Origin: Leuconostocaceae bacterium ESL0958
GTDB taxonomy: Bacteria; Bacillota; Bacilli; Lactobacillales; Lactobacillaceae
Direction: 5' to 3'
Assembly: GCA_029433265.1 (NCBI GenBank)
Contig: JAQTHT010000003.1
Coordinates: forward strand, 23,168 to 87,167
Length of the DNA stretch: 64,000 nt
Below, piece by piece: positions 33,946-44,087 of this stretch. How positions within the stretch are numbered: position 1 is the stretch's first letter; each line of letters opens with the position of its first letter. The notes under the pieces were generated by a model. That model ran no database searches and was not told where the DNA came from. It saw nothing but the letters and a program-made list of their open reading frames with translations. Position numbers and translations under genes: made by a program.

Positions 33946-33960
33946 TTTGAAATTGGTATT

Positions 33961-33991
33961 GGCCTGAGCTTGACGGTCACCAAGCTCGGCC
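33961..33991. repeat. Long inverted repeat between the riboswitch and the rpoD terminator
   Basis: GGCC-T-GAGCTTG (33961-33972) and CAAGCTCGGCC (33981-33991) form an 11-bp stem with one bulge and an eight-base loop. It has no T-run. It lies where the queT promoter should be and could be an operator or leader hairpin. Confidence 0.55.
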
Positions 33992-33993
33992 CA

Positions 33994-34020
33994 TAAAAAA
34001 AGGCCAGGTTGCCCTGGCCA
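33994..34020 (-). terminator. Intrinsic terminator after rpoD
   Basis: On the minus strand GGCCAGG and CCTGGCC form a 7-bp stem with a four-base loop, followed by seven T. It is 12 bases beyond the rpoD stop. Confidence 0.88.
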
Positions 34021-34031
34021 AATTGCAAGGA

Positions 34032-35321
34032 CTATCCTTCGTCCATAAAGTCCTTGAGGTGCTTTGAGCGGGATGGATGGCGCAACTTTCGCAAAGCCTT
34101 GGCTTCAATTTGGCGAATCCGTTCCCGGGTAACGCCAAAGACACGGCCCACTTCCTCTAAGGTCCGAGTCCGGCCATCTTCCAAACCGAAACGCAGCCGG
34201 AGTACATTTTCCTCCCGGTCTGTCAATGTGTCTAAGACAGATTCGAGTTGGCCACGTAACATTTCATAAGCAGCGGAATCAGACGGTGAAACGGCTTCGT
34301 TATCTTCGATAAAGTCACCCAAGTGAGAATCATCCTCTTCACCGATTGGTGTCTCCAAGGAAACGGGTTCTTGCGCAATCTTCAAGATTTCCCGTACCTT
34401 CTCGGCCGTCAAATCCATTTCAGCACCGATTTCTTCAGGCATTGGTTCCCGGCCCAAGTCCTGCAAGAGCTGCCGTTGAATCCGAATCAACTTATTGATG
34501 GTTTCAACCATGTGAACCGGCACACGGATCGTCCGCGCCTGGTCCGCAATGGCCCGTGTAATCGCCTGACGAATCCACCAAGTGGCATACGTTGAGAACT
34601 TAAAGCCCTTGGTGTAGTCGAACTTATCAACGGCCTTCATCAAGCCCATGTTTCCCTCTTGAATCAAGTCCAAGAACTGCATGCCCCGACCAACGTAGCG
34701 CTTGGCAATGGATACGACTAAGCGTAAGTTGGCTTCCGCCAATTCCTGCTTGGCCTCTTCATCACCCTCTTCGATCCGCTTAGACAGCTCGATTTCTTCG
34801 TCCCCCTTTAACAGTGGGACCTTCCCAATTTCCTTCAGGTACATCCGAACGGGATCATTGATTTTGATGCCGGCTGTATCTTCGGCATTGTCCAATTCAT
34901 CCTTGGAAGGCTTGTTTTGCTTGGCTGCTAAGACTTCTGGGGCGGGCTCCCCCTTTTCATCGACAATGGCGATGCCGGCGTCTTCGACCTTTTCCATCAA
35001 GCGTTCAATGTTTTCTTCATCCAAACGGAAGGGCTCTGCCACTCGGTTGGACAGCTCGGAATACTTAATTTCTTTGGCTGGCTTAAATTCTTTGATTAGT
35101 TCCCGAACAGCCTTGTCATAGGCAGCCGACTTAATTGGGCCAGACTTTTTAGCTGGTTTTTTGGCAGGCTGCTTTCCAATTTCGGCAGCTTCTTCTGCTG
35201 ACTTTCCCTCAGCTAAGGCCAACAATTCTGCTTTCCGGGCCCGGCCATGGAAAGGAATGTTTTGCTCTTTCAAATATTCTTTAATTTCTTCAATTTTACT
35301 TGCACTTGAAATTTTTGCCAT
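34032..35321 (-). CDS. rpoD: Primary sigma factor SigA/RpoD
   Basis: The 429-residue housekeeping sigma factor has region 1.2-2 ([20 protein letters not shown], then [20 protein letters not shown]), region 3 and region 4 ([19 protein letters not shown] and [17 protein letters not shown]). The first ~120 residues are longer than in B. subtilis SigA and begin with a SAP-like helix pair ([20 protein letters not shown]) then a [11 protein letters not shown] linker, which may add DNA contact. It follows dnaG by eight bases as in other Firmicutes. AGGAG precedes the ATG. Confidence 0.96.
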   Translation of the reverse strand: MAKISSASKIEEIKEYLKEQNIPFHGRARKAELLALAEGKSAEEAAEIGKQPAKKPAKKSGPIKSAAYDKAVRELIKEFKPAKEIKYSELSNRVAEPFRLDEENIERLMEKVEDAGIAIVDEKGEPAPEVLAAKQNKPSKDELDNAEDTAGIKINDPVRMYLKEIGKVPLLKGDEEIELSKRIEEGDEEAKQELAEANLRLVVSIAKRYVGRGMQFLDLIQEGNMGLMKAVDKFDYTKGFKFSTYATWWIRQAITRAIADQARTIRVPVHMVETINKLIRIQRQLLQDLGREPMPEEIGAEMDLTAEKVREILKIAQEPVSLETPIGEEDDSHLGDFIEDNEAVSPSDSAAYEMLRGQLESVLDTLTDREENVLRLRFGLEDGRTRTLEEVGRVFGVTRERIRQIEAKALRKLRHPSRSKHLKDFMDEG

Positions 35322-35329
35322 TTTTGCTC

Positions 35330-37216
35330 CTATGTGTTTGTTGCATGCGCCCGTTTGAGCTGGATGAGCTGGGCGGACAGCGACAGTAACGCCTGGTCAT
35401 CGTGCTGACTTTTGGCGACGGCCATTTGTGCTTCGATTGCCTGCACCTGTTCTTCGAATGGGCCTTCTTTTAAAATAAGACGGAGATAATCATCGACCGC
35501 ATCCGGCTGAACTTCTAGTGTACCAAAATCTCGGTCCATCGCCATCAATTTTTGATTCAGGGCCGGTTTTTGCAGGTAGTCCATGAAGGCCGCCAAATCA
35601 AAGGGGCCTTTGTGTTCCTGCTGGTAGGCCGCAATGAGCATCATGATTAATTGATAATCCGGATGCTGAAAAGCAAAGTTCGGCATGGCCTGGACCCGGT
35701 CATAAACTGCCGGTTCCTTCATCATGGCCATTAACAGCCCCCGCTCCGCCTGTTCCACTTGGCTGACCTGCGGCCTGGGTCGATCCGCCCAAACACTTTG
35801 GCCCGGATTAACCGTAGCTGGACCGGGGCCCGCTCCCTGCAAATCGCTGGGCAAGCCCTCTGGTAAATCCGGCCCGGCTTCCGCAAACTCACGATCAGCA
35901 ACACTCGGCTGCGCTGCTTGTGCCTGTGCTAATTCGCTTTCTAAGGCTGATCGACTTGTCCCATATTCCTGTTCAAACTGATGTAAGAAATAATCTTGTT
36001 CGACGGGACTGGCATTCGCCAGCACCGCCATGGCCTCTTTTAGGAAATCGAGGTACTGGGACTGCTTGCTTAAGTTACGTCCATTTTTGGCCCCTTGAAT
36101 CAAAAATTCAGTGGGCGTTAAGACGGTCTGATTCAGCACGTCTGCCAGCGCTTGCCGTCCCTGTAAGCGGCGAATTTCATCTGGATCATGTTCGTCAGGA
36201 AGTTTAATCACCCCTAGTTCAAGATCAGGTGCTTGCGCGCTTAACAACGGGATGGCTCTTTTGGCAGCTTTCTGACCAGCTGCATCCCCGTCATAAACCA
36301 AAATAACACGGTCTGCTAACCGCTTCAGTAGCTTAACATGGTCTCCCGTCAAGGCAGTCCCCATCGTGGCGACTGCCTCCTCATGGCCAGCCAGATCAGC
36401 AGCCATCACATCCATGAATCCTTCGAAAATCATGACCTGGCCCTTGCTGCGAATAGTCTGCTGGGCCTGGTCCAGGTGGTAAAGTAATTTCCCCTTATTA
36501 AAGAAGGGACTTTCCGGCGAGTTCATGTACTTGGCAGGATTGTCCGGATCTAACGACCGGCCCGAGAACCCTAAGGTTTGTCCGCGTTCGTTTTGAATCG
36601 GCCAAACAATCCGTTTAGCAAAGCGATCCCCCTGTAACTGACCATCTCGTTCGTAAAAGAGATTACTAGCCGTCAAGAGCGACTCATCCATTTCTTGGCT
36701 ACGAACATAGGTCAACAGTTCGTTACTGGCAGGCACATAGCCTAGGCCATAGCGCCGAATCGTTGCCTCGTCTAACTGCCGTTCTTCCTTTAAGTAAGCT
36801 AAAGCGGTTTCCCCAGCCGTCGTATTGAGCAGGATGTGCGTGTAAAGTCTTTGCGCCCGCTGATATAGGTCATAGATTGGTTGATAGCGGTTTTGCTGGC
36901 TAGCACTTTGCTGATACTGGTCACCAATCGACAACCCCGCATCTTTGGCCAAGGTGACAATGGCTTCGGGATAAGAATAGCCCTCTTTTTCCATCAAAAA
37001 AGAGAAGACAGTACCAGAGCGGCCACAAGAAAAACAGTGAAAAACCTGCTTTTGATCATCCACAAAGAAGGAAGGATGACGATCTTCGTGGAAGGGACAG
37101 GAACCATTCCATTCCCGCCCCCGTTTGACAAGGTCGGTATAGGGGCGAATCACATCCACAATGTCCACTTTGCTACGGACTTCATCAATCACTGCTTGCG
37201 GAATCCTCTGCGCCAT
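35330..37216 (-). CDS. dnaG: DNA primase
   Basis: The 628-residue primase has the CHC2 zinc finger ([12 protein letters not shown] then HCFSCGRSG, residues 40-67), the TOPRIM catalytic core ([14 protein letters not shown] near 265 and [13 protein letters not shown] near 310) and a C-terminal helicase-binding region after a proline-rich linker near 460-480. It makes RNA primers for replication. AAAGGGGGG stands four bases from the ATG. It begins the dnaG-rpoD operon. Confidence 0.96.
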   Translation of the reverse strand: MAQRIPQAVIDEVRSKVDIVDVIRPYTDLVKRGREWNGSCPFHEDRHPSFFVDDQKQVFHCFSCGRSGTVFSFLMEKEGYSYPEAIVTLAKDAGLSIGDQYQQSASQQNRYQPIYDLYQRAQRLYTHILLNTTAGETALAYLKEERQLDEATIRRYGLGYVPASNELLTYVRSQEMDESLLTASNLFYERDGQLQGDRFAKRIVWPIQNERGQTLGFSGRSLDPDNPAKYMNSPESPFFNKGKLLYHLDQAQQTIRSKGQVMIFEGFMDVMAADLAGHEEAVATMGTALTGDHVKLLKRLADRVILVYDGDAAGQKAAKRAIPLLSAQAPDLELGVIKLPDEHDPDEIRRLQGRQALADVLNQTVLTPTEFLIQGAKNGRNLSKQSQYLDFLKEAMAVLANASPVEQDYFLHQFEQEYGTSRSALESELAQAQAAQPSVADREFAEAGPDLPEGLPSDLQGAGPGPATVNPGQSVWADRPRPQVSQVEQAERGLLMAMMKEPAVYDRVQAMPNFAFQHPDYQLIMMLIAAYQQEHKGPFDLAAFMDYLQKPALNQKLMAMDRDFGTLEVQPDAVDDYLRLILKEGPFEEQVQAIEAQMAVAKSQHDDQALLSLSAQLIQLKRAHATNT

Positions 37217-37332
37217 GACACCCCCCTTTCGAACCCAGTCACTGCTTATTAGATTGAGAACATACTAGTTAATAGTATAGGCGATTTCAGAGGGGCTGTC
37301 AAAGCACGCTCGCAAATTGGTCTAGTTTTATT

Positions 37333-37367
37333 TTAAAAAAAGAGTCGACCAAATTGGTCGACTCTTT
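37333..37367 (-). terminator. Intrinsic terminator after the first 2HCT carrier gene
   Basis: AAAGAGTCGACC and GGTCGACTCTTT form a 12-bp stem with a five-base loop. On the minus strand T-rich sequence follows the stem. It is 16 bases beyond the carrier stop codon. Confidence 0.85.
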
Positions 37368-37382
37368 GAAGCTGTGTTTGTA

Positions 37383-38735
37383 TTACAAGATGGTAATCAA
37401 GACACCACCCAAAATCAGGATGATGGCCCCACCGATTCGGTTACCCATTTGGGCAAAGGCAATCAAAGACATCCGGTCAGAGGCGGACAAAACCGCAACG
37501 TTTCCGGTACCACCCATGGAGTGGTTGATAAAGCCACCAGCAACGGCTGATTCGACTGGGTAAAGTCCAAAGAGCTTACCCAGGAAGCCAGCCACAATGG
37601 CCATTGTCGCAACAGAAACGATGACACAGACAGCTAACTGCCAAGTGAAGGCGTTGAAGAGCGCACCCAGGTCCAGCATGGACAAACCAATACCGGCCAA
37701 CAGGGCTTGCGTACAAGTAGCCGTTACCAAGTTACCGAACATGATGGCAGATGTTTCGTAGTAAGAAGGCATCCAACCAAGACCCTTAACCAAGATAACC
37801 AAGATGATCAAGAAGGCAAAGGAATTAATCTTTGGCACAAAGTGCGTCAACAAAGCACCTGACATGTAGAAGGACAAGGCAACCATCATACCAACCAAGA
37901 GTTGCTTAGCATTCATGGCAGGCACCTTTGGTGCATTGTCACCAGCATCGGCATCGTTGCCCTGCTTCAACAATTGACCGTGGCCGTTCATCTTGGACTT
38001 ATCAGTAAAGCGAACCAAGAGGGAAGCACCGATAATGGCCAAAATGTTGGCCAAGATCATGGATGGGAACAACTGGGACAAGATGGCTCCAGAGTTGGCC
38101 CCGTGACCCAAAGCACCGGCATAAATACCAGACAAAGGTACGATACCAGCGCCAACACCACCGGCCATCATTGGGAAGACAATGTACATGGCCGTGTGAC
38201 CGAAGCCAAGGCCAAGCAAAGCACCCAATCCGGAAACAACGAAGAAGGTAACAATCATGGCACCAAAGGCGACCGGCAAGAAACGTACCGCTGCTTTCAG
38301 CAGCAGATCACGGTCCATCTTAAAGATGGCTGACGTAATCAACGCCACGATATAGAATTCCAGGAAGTTCGTTGTTGAAACGAATGCGTAAATATCCTTC
38401 ACGGATGTTTCTGGAATCCAATGCAAGTAGTGGACCAAGGCCCCTGCCACAACGGCAAAGGCAGAACCACCGCCCAAGTAAGACTTGAAGATTGGCAAGT
38501 TGTTTCCTAGGTAGAAGAAGACTCCTCCGAAAGAAACCAGGGCAAAGAGCGCAAAGCCCATACTCTTACCGACTTTTGCATCGGAACCAGTACCGCCAAA
38601 GTTCAAGATGGCAAGTGAAGCGACGAGGAGGGCCGCCATAATAATGAAGGCGACGCCACCAATGCCAGCAATTTGGAATTTATTCTCAATTTTAGAGAAC
38701 AAGCCTGAATTGTTAGCAGAATTTTCTTCTGACAT
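37383..38735 (-). CDS. citP: 2-hydroxycarboxylate transporter family carrier (CitP/MleP-like)
   Basis: This 450-residue polytopic protein of the 2HCT family carries the two GGxG re-entrant loop motifs, MMAGGVGAGIVPLSGIYA near residue 195 and NHSMGGTGNVAVLSASDRM near 405, and the substrate-binding arginine region IAFAQMGNRIGG near 425. Such carriers exchange citrate or malate for lactate, generating membrane potential during citrate fermentation. The substrate cannot be fixed from sequence. A strong own promoter (38778-38805) and AGGAGA before the ATG suggest good expression. It is 42 percent-like similar by eye to its neighbour. Confidence 0.85.
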   Translation of the reverse strand: MSEENSANNSGLFSKIENKFQIAGIGGVAFIIMAALLVASLAILNFGGTGSDAKVGKSMGFALFALVSFGGVFFYLGNNLPIFKSYLGGGSAFAVVAGALVHYLHWIPETSVKDIYAFVSTTNFLEFYIVALITSAIFKMDRDLLLKAAVRFLPVAFGAMIVTFFVVSGLGALLGLGFGHTAMYIVFPMMAGGVGAGIVPLSGIYAGALGHGANSGAILSQLFPSMILANILAIIGASLLVRFTDKSKMNGHGQLLKQGNDADAGDNAPKVPAMNAKQLLVGMMVALSFYMSGALLTHFVPKINSFAFLIILVILVKGLGWMPSYYETSAIMFGNLVTATCTQALLAGIGLSMLDLGALFNAFTWQLAVCVIVSVATMAIVAGFLGKLFGLYPVESAVAGGFINHSMGGTGNVAVLSASDRMSLIAFAQMGNRIGGAIILILGGVLITIL

Positions 38736-38777
38736 AATTCATCTCCTGTACATATTTTGTCAAATAATTACTGAACA

Positions 38778-38805
38778 AGTATACCACCAGGCAGGCATTT
38801 TTCAA
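38778..38805 (-). promoter_or_regulatory. Promoter of the first 2HCT carrier gene
   Basis: On the minus strand TTGAAA (38800-38805) and TATACT (38778-38783) are 16 bases apart, with TGG directly before the -10 (extended -10). The leader would be about 35 bases. It lies after a terminator for the neighbouring carrier gene, so the two genes are separate units. Confidence 0.7.
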
Positions 38806-38828
38806 CCGACAAATATTAAATTCTGTTT

Positions 38829-38861
38829 AAAAAATCGCCAGTAGACCAACTACCGGCGATT
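38829..38861 (-). terminator. Intrinsic terminator after the second 2HCT carrier gene
   Basis: AATCGCC and GGCGATT with GTAG/CTAC form a nearly perfect 12-bp stem with a five-base loop, followed by T6 on the minus strand. Confidence 0.85.
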
Positions 38862-38867
38862 GCTTGT

Positions 38868-40193
38868 CTATAGAAAAGATGCCCAAAAGCCGGCAATGAC
38901 TAGGACTAGTGCGCCCCCAATCCGGGTCCCCATTTGCGCAAAGGCAATCAAATTGAGCCGGTTGGCGGCAGAGAGAACGGCCACGTTGCCGACTCCACCC
39001 ATGGAATTATTGACCATGCCAGCCGTAATCGCTGCCTCGACCGGATAAAGGCCAAAAAGGTAACCCAGATAACCGGCCGTGAACGTTAAGGTCAACACCG
39101 ATACCAAGACGCAGACGAAAAGCTGCCAGGAAAAAGTATGCATGAGGGCATCTAAGTCCAGCAGGGCAATGCCGACACCAGCCAGTACTGGCTTCGTCAT
39201 CGTCTGTACAATCAGCTGGCCAAAATCTACAGCTGCCTGTTCATAGGCTGCTGGTACTAATGAAAAGGTTTTCGCCAACACTGCCATCAAAATCAAGAAG
39301 GCAAAGGCATTCACAGCTGGTAGCAGCGCATGACAAACCTGCGCCAGCATAAAGAAGGCCAGGCCAATCAAGAGGCCGGTTAACAAATTTTGGGCCTGCA
39401 GTCCCTGCTGGGCTGCTGCTGACTGTTGCCTGTCATCCTGACCTTGCTTTTGTTTCAGTAACGCCCCCTGCCCGTTCCAGGGGCTATCTTGACTGTGACT
39501 GACGAGCAGGCCCGCCCCAGAGATGACCAATAAGTTGGATAGCACCAAGGGCGGAAACAACTGGGATAAAATGGGCCCGGCCGACTGGCCGAAAGCCTCC
39601 CCATAGATACTAGCAAGCGGCACAATCCCAGCGCCAACACCACCAGCCATCATGGGAAAGGTCACGTAAAGGGCCGTGTGCGTAAAGCCAAGGCCTAACA
39701 ACATCCCCGTCGTGCTGACCATGAGAAAAGTCACGATCAGTGAGAGAAAGGCCACCGGCAAAAAACGAACGGCAGATTGCAAGAGCAAGGCCCGGTCCAT
39801 CTTCAAAATGGCCGAAATAATCAAAGCCACAATGTAGAGCTCCAAAAAGTTCGAAGTCGACAAAAAACCGCGGACCGTGGCCACCGTGGTGGTCGGAATC
39901 CATCCCGCCCAGGCAAGCAAGGCAGCCACCAGCGTAGTAAAAACAGAACCGCCACCGAGATAGGTTTTCACGATTGGCAGATGGCTCCCCAGGTAATAAA
40001 GTAAACTACCAAAGAGAATCATGACAAAGAGCGCGCCGGTCATGTTTTTTGGTAGTACGTTGAGCGCCAGTGTCAGTAATAGCAGGGCGAAGAGGACAAC
40101 AAAAGTAAGCCCGCCGACAGCCCCTAGTCGGAAATTGTGCTCAAAGCGGTACAGCCAAGTTTGATTTGAATGTGAATGTTGCGTTTTTTTCAT
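38868..40193 (-). CDS. Second 2-hydroxycarboxylate transporter paralogue
   Basis: The 441-residue carrier aligns end to end with the gene at 37383-38735: MMAGGVGAGIVPLASIYG, NNSMGGVGNVAVLSAANRL and IAFAQMGTRIGG, with the same TM pattern. The second half of the cytoplasmic loop near 250 is Q-rich (KQKQGQDDRQQ). It is less like the usual CitP than the first copy, so it may move a different dicarboxylate (malate or similar). No clear Shine-Dalgarno is seen, and TGGTAAAAT about 50 bases upstream may be its -10. Confidence 0.83.
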   Translation of the reverse strand: MKKTQHSHSNQTWLYRFEHNFRLGAVGGLTFVVLFALLLLTLALNVLPKNMTGALFVMILFGSLLYYLGSHLPIVKTYLGGGSVFTTLVAALLAWAGWIPTTTVATVRGFLSTSNFLELYIVALIISAILKMDRALLLQSAVRFLPVAFLSLIVTFLMVSTTGMLLGLGFTHTALYVTFPMMAGGVGAGIVPLASIYGEAFGQSAGPILSQLFPPLVLSNLLVISGAGLLVSHSQDSPWNGQGALLKQKQGQDDRQQSAAAQQGLQAQNLLTGLLIGLAFFMLAQVCHALLPAVNAFAFLILMAVLAKTFSLVPAAYEQAAVDFGQLIVQTMTKPVLAGVGIALLDLDALMHTFSWQLFVCVLVSVLTLTFTAGYLGYLFGLYPVEAAITAGMVNNSMGGVGNVAVLSAANRLNLIAFAQMGTRIGGALVLVIAGFWASFL

Positions 40194-40251
40194 GTGATGA
40201 CCACGAAATCCGCAACTCGTGCACCCCTATTTTACCATGGTTGTGGGCTAA

Positions 40252-41040
40252 TCATGACAAAAATTGAACAAGTTTTTTATTAAAGAAGGCTGGCTGTTCT
40301 AGCTGGGGCAAATGCCCACTAGCCGCCACCCGCACAACCTGTGCGTCTTGGTTGAAGAAATCGGCAAATTCCGTCTCATAGCCCGGTCGCCAAAGTGGTG
40401 ATTCGGCCCCGACAAAGAACAAAGTGGGGACAGTTGTTTCCTTGATATTTTCCCGCCAGTCAGCCAGTAGGTGGTTTTTCAAGAGCGGGTACAGGAGTTC
40501 AAAGGAAGTCGGATACCGCGTTTTTTCTTCCTGTAACTGCTGCCGTAAGCGATCATCAATGGGACTCACCGTCATTTTCTGCTTCAGGAAAACAGGGGCT
40601 AATTGATGAAAATTGTCCCAGGTTAAGTCACGAATACCGGCCGTCCATGCACCCTCGTTGAGCAACTTGGGCGATTCATCCACCAACACTACTTTCGCGA
40701 GACCCTGCTCACCAAACAAGGAGAGATAAGCCCAGATAATGGACGCGCCCATGGAATGACCCAGGAGCACAAATTGGTCCAAGGCCAAGGTCGCAATCAG
40801 TTCCCGCAAGTCAGCGGCAAAACGGCTAATCCGCAAGTTGCGACTCGTCCTTTCTGAACGACCATGCGACCGCCAGTCCAGGGTAATGACTCGAAAGCCA
40901 GCTGCTTGGAGGGCCGCCACTTGACTAACCCACTGCGCTTGCCTAGCTGAAAAACCAGATAAGAGGAGCACTGCCTGGCCCGAGCCACCAGCATCTTGAT
41001 AGTCAATTGCCACCCCATCCGTCGTGATTAGTTTCGCCAT
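40252..41040 (-). CDS. Alpha/beta-hydrolase fold protein
   Basis: This 262-residue hydrolase has the nucleophile elbow LLGHSMGASIIWAY with Ser near residue 95, an oxyanion region LLLSGFSARQAQWV, TLDWRSHGRS, the acid in FVGAESPLW-type strand and the late His in VAASGHLPQLEQP. The substrate is unknown; ester or lactone hydrolysis is plausible. It sits inside the citrate locus between citXG and a carrier gene, which is unusual. The ATG at 41040 is preferred (AAAGGA eight bases upstream) over 41049. Confidence 0.85.
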   Translation of the reverse strand: MAKLITTDGVAIDYQDAGGSGQAVLLLSGFSARQAQWVSQVAALQAAGFRVITLDWRSHGRSERTSRNLRISRFAADLRELIATLALDQFVLLGHSMGASIIWAYLSLFGEQGLAKVVLVDESPKLLNEGAWTAGIRDLTWDNFHQLAPVFLKQKMTVSPIDDRLRQQLQEEKTRYPTSFELLYPLLKNHLLADWRENIKETTVPTLFFVGAESPLWRPGYETEFADFFNQDAQVVRVAASGHLPQLEQPAFFNKKLVQFLS

Positions 41041-41055
41041 GCGATTCATCCTTTC

Positions 41056-42477
41056 TTAGTCCGGTAATAAACCGGTCATTTTCCCTACCAAAATGGTCAA
41101 AATCAAATAGTCGGCAGCGCCGCCCAGCGTCCAATTCTTGGCGATAAAGTCCTGATCCAGTGCTGTTAAGTAACGAAAACCAGCGCTAGTCTGGGCACCG
41201 CCCAGCGCAAAGTATTTGGCAACGGCCGCTTTCACGGTGCTAACCGCTGCAGGGTCACCGGCCCGCTTAATTAAAGTCGAATCGTCGATGGCCCCTGCAA
41301 GCGCTAATAAACTATCTAACAAGCGTTCATTCACGGTCCCACTTCCTTCCCGAAGGACCGGCAGGCCGACGGTCGCTAAGGGCTGCAAGCCCCTTTCGAC
41401 TTCTCCCCGCACACCCGTTAGCTGAAAGCGTGCATACTGTTTTTGGCCGGCTGTCGCTTGTGCCGTTGTTCTTGCTGCCAATTCTTGTGCCACTAAATGG
41501 CGAGCCATGGCCCGAATAACCGTTTGCACTTGTGCCAGAGTCGTCGCCCCCGCTTGGCTAGCATAGCCATAAGCCGCTAGGAAAATGCCCATGGTGAAGA
41601 GGATGCCTTTATGCGTGTTGGCCCCGGTTGTATGCGCGAACATCACTGTCTCCGCCTCCCGGCCGATGGGCCGAATGGCGGCCAGCAGAGCTGTTACGTC
41701 GTCTCCTTGAAAACGGCGACCCTGAACCAACATTTTTTCAAAATAAGGTTGTAAGACCAGAGCGGAATCCATAAACGTAAAGGCCGTCATGTCCCGATGT
41801 GCGCCCACTGAAAAGGGATCCACCAATCCTGGCTTAATGGTCGCCGTTGCCTCGTAAAGGCAGGCCGCCACGCCCATGCGCGCAACTTGGGCGCTCGACC
41901 AATGCGGGAGAACCGGCTCTCTGACAAAGTAGGCCTGGTAGCGTTCGTCCAGCGCAGCCAAAATGGTTGCCAGATCATGGCGGCCACTTTTGGCACAGTA
42001 TTTAGCCGGTTGGTCACAGACGAGGCAGGGCCGTGGGGCAAAGCCCAAATCCTGCCGTGACAACGCTTGGTCGGAACTGGCCCCTAACACATCCACATCA
42101 AACAGGCGGCCAAAGAAAAAGTCACGTTCAAAAGACATGGCCAGGGATTTCATCTCCCGCAAACTTTGGCCCTGTACGAGGATGTAGGCGGCTGGTCCCG
42201 TTATCAGGGTCCGCTCTTGCTGGGCCGTCACACAGTTCAAGTCTGCTAATTGTTCCCAGAGTGCTAACCAGCCCGCTTGAAAAATGTGCTGTATTTTCGG
42301 ACTATTCTTCACTGGACCGGGGATGTTTAGTTTAATAGCCAGTAAGATTGCCTGGGGATTGTCGGCCAGTAATTGCCTTTGATAAGCAACCCGCTGTTCC
42401 CGACTGGCTAGTAGCGCTGTTAACGAAACGGGTTGGCCTCCGGCCGTGACTGCCTTGGCTGTGTGCTCTTCCTGCAT
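41056..42477 (-). CDS. citXG: CitXG fusion: apo-citrate lyase prosthetic-group transferase and synthase
   Basis: The 473-residue protein joins two activities. Residues about 20-190 are CitX (transferring the 2'-triphosphoribosyl-dephospho-CoA group to CitD; motifs GRLFDVDVLG and PRPCLVC). Residues about 200-473 are CitG (making that group from ATP and dephospho-CoA; motif TTGANTHKGILFTMG near 286, with GAHRDM and GVRGEV). Fused CitXG occurs in several lactic bacteria. It follows citF after a terminator and is close upstream of the hydrolase gene (15 bases). Confidence 0.9.
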   Translation of the reverse strand: MQEEHTAKAVTAGGQPVSLTALLASREQRVAYQRQLLADNPQAILLAIKLNIPGPVKNSPKIQHIFQAGWLALWEQLADLNCVTAQQERTLITGPAAYILVQGQSLREMKSLAMSFERDFFFGRLFDVDVLGASSDQALSRQDLGFAPRPCLVCDQPAKYCAKSGRHDLATILAALDERYQAYFVREPVLPHWSSAQVARMGVAACLYEATATIKPGLVDPFSVGAHRDMTAFTFMDSALVLQPYFEKMLVQGRRFQGDDVTALLAAIRPIGREAETVMFAHTTGANTHKGILFTMGIFLAAYGYASQAGATTLAQVQTVIRAMARHLVAQELAARTTAQATAGQKQYARFQLTGVRGEVERGLQPLATVGLPVLREGSGTVNERLLDSLLALAGAIDDSTLIKRAGDPAAVSTVKAAVAKYFALGGAQTSAGFRYLTALDQDFIAKNWTLGGAADYLILTILVGKMTGLLPD

Positions 42478-42511
42478 GTCTATTACTCCACTTTCTACCC
42501 AATTAGTGTAT

Positions 42512-42538
42512 CAAAAAAGACCAGGTCGCACCTGGTCT
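42512..42538 (-). terminator. Terminator between citF and citXG
   Basis: AGACCAGGT and ACCTGGTCT form a 9-bp stem with a CGC loop, followed by TTTTTT on the minus strand, placed just past the citF stop and before citXG. Confidence 0.82.
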
Positions 42539-42548
42539 TCAGCATGAG

Positions 42549-44087
42549 CTAATCTTTGACTTCTTTGATGACATCAATCAAGGAGCCATCGCGATATTCC
42601 GCCAAGGCTACCACGCGGTCCGTAAATTCAAGGGGCTTTGCTTGACCGACAATTTTTTCGGCTCGCTGTTGCAATTCTTCGATGGTAAAGATTGGCAAAC
42701 CAGGGACCTTCTCCAAGGCGGCCTGCAAATCAGTCCGTCCTGGATTAATGGCGATGCCCAATTCGGTTACCAAAACATCAATGGAAGCGCCCGGCGTAAT
42801 AGCCGTCGTCACCTTGGGCACAACGGTCGCAATCCGCCCCCGAACCAAGGGCGCCGAAATAATGGTCAAATTGGCAGTGGCCGCATCCTGGTGACCCCCG
42901 ATGGCCCCCCGGATTACCCCATCAGAACCCGTCATGACATTGACGTTGAAGTCTGTGTCGATTTCTAGGGCTGACAAAATAGCCACATCAAGCTTATCAA
43001 CCATGGCGCCTTTATTGGCTGGGTCCGCATACCAAGAAGCATCGATTTCTTGCTGGTTGGGACTTTCCTTCATCGAGAATGCCGCGCCCTTATCAAAGTC
43101 TTGCACATCCATGACCTTTTGAACAAGACCTTCCTTTAACAAATCCGTGGTTGGCTTGGTGATGCCCCCCAGCGCAAAGGAAGCGCGAATCTGCTTTTCA
43201 ATCATGGACTGGCGCAAGAAGCGGGTCACTGCCAAAGCGGCCCCACCAGAACCCGTTTGGAAAGAGAAACCATCCTTAAAGTAAGGCGAATGAATAATGA
43301 CCTCATTGACCATCCGAGCAATTTGTAATTCCTTCGGATTCTTAGTAAAACGTGTTGCGCCAGAACCAATCTTATCTGGATCGCCTACTTTGTCCACCTG
43401 CACGACATAGTCCACTTGGGTCTGCTTAATCGATGCCGGTGTGTTCGGATAAGGCATCAGTTCATCCGTTAACAATACCAAACAGTCCGCATACTGGGCA
43501 TCCATGAGTGCATAACCCAAAGAACCAAAGGCAGCAGTGCCGTTTTGCCCGTTAGCATTGCCCATTTCATCCGCATTAGGGACCCCCAGAAAAGCCACAT
43601 CAATCTTAATGTCACCCGCTTCAATGGCCCGCGCTCGATTACCGTGGGAACGGAAAATGACAGGGTTTTTCAAGGCACCATGGGAAATGGCATTGCCCAA
43701 AGAGCCCCGCATGCCCGAAGACGTAATGTTGGTCACAACGCCCTTTTCGATGGCCTCCACGACAATATCATTCATGACATTGGTCAAAGAAGAAGGTGCC
43801 AAAGTCAAATCCTGATAGCCCTGGTCGATCACTTCCCGCATCACCTGGTTGAAGACAAAGTCCCCTTCCCGAAAATGGTGGTGGAAGGAAATGGTCATGC
43901 CATCCTGTACCGTTTCAGCCACCACTTTTTTGACAGAGTCCAACACCTTGGAAGGACCGGTCTGCGCCGTGACCTTTGGCGCCACCCTTTGAATGGTTGG
44001 CTGGCCAAAGTCCGTACTTTCAAAAGGTTGATAGTGCCCTGCTTGCAAAATTTTGTCGGGGATTACCCGCTTACTCTTATTCTCCAA
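42549..44087 (-). CDS. citF: Citrate lyase alpha subunit (citrate CoA-transferase)
   Basis: The protein (about 512 residues) is the acetyl-ACP:citrate ACP transferase. Motifs include [10 protein letters not shown] near residue 70, [17 protein letters not shown] near 150, [18 protein letters not shown] near 280 and [20 protein letters not shown] near 390. Start choice: an ATG at 44105 lies inside the citE end with no ribosome site, while GGAGG stands eight bases before TTG at 44087, so TTG ([14 protein letters not shown]) is preferred. The gene overlaps citE by 11 bases. It is the last gene before a terminator. Confidence 0.93.
   Translation of the reverse strand: MENKSKRVIPDKILQAGHYQPFESTDFGQPTIQRVAPKVTAQTGPSKVLDSVKKVVAETVQDGMTISFHHHFREGDFVFNQVMREVIDQGYQDLTLAPSSLTNVMNDIVVEAIEKGVVTNITSSGMRGSLGNAISHGALKNPVIFRSHGNRARAIEAGDIKIDVAFLGVPNADEMGNANGQNGTAAFGSLGYALMDAQYADCLVLLTDELMPYPNTPASIKQTQVDYVVQVDKVGDPDKIGSGATRFTKNPKELQIARMVNEVIIHSPYFKDGFSFQTGSGGAALAVTRFLRQSMIEKQIRASFALGGITKPTTDLLKEGLVQKVMDVQDFDKGAAFSMKESPNQQEIDASWYADPANKGAMVDKLDVAILSALEIDTDFNVNVMTGSDGVIRGAIGGHQDAATANLTIISAPLVRGRIATVVPKVTTAITPGASIDVLVTELGIAINPGRTDLQAALEKVPGLPIFTIEELQQRAEKIVGQAKPLEFTDRVVALAEYRDGSLIDVIKEVKD

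Noticed and set aside
33908..33991. PreQ1-II aptamer including the upstream inverted repeat
   Set aside because: The compact AGCGG-GGTTC-CCC-AACAAAACTA layout next to the ribosome site fits preQ1-I better, and the inverted repeat is not needed for it.
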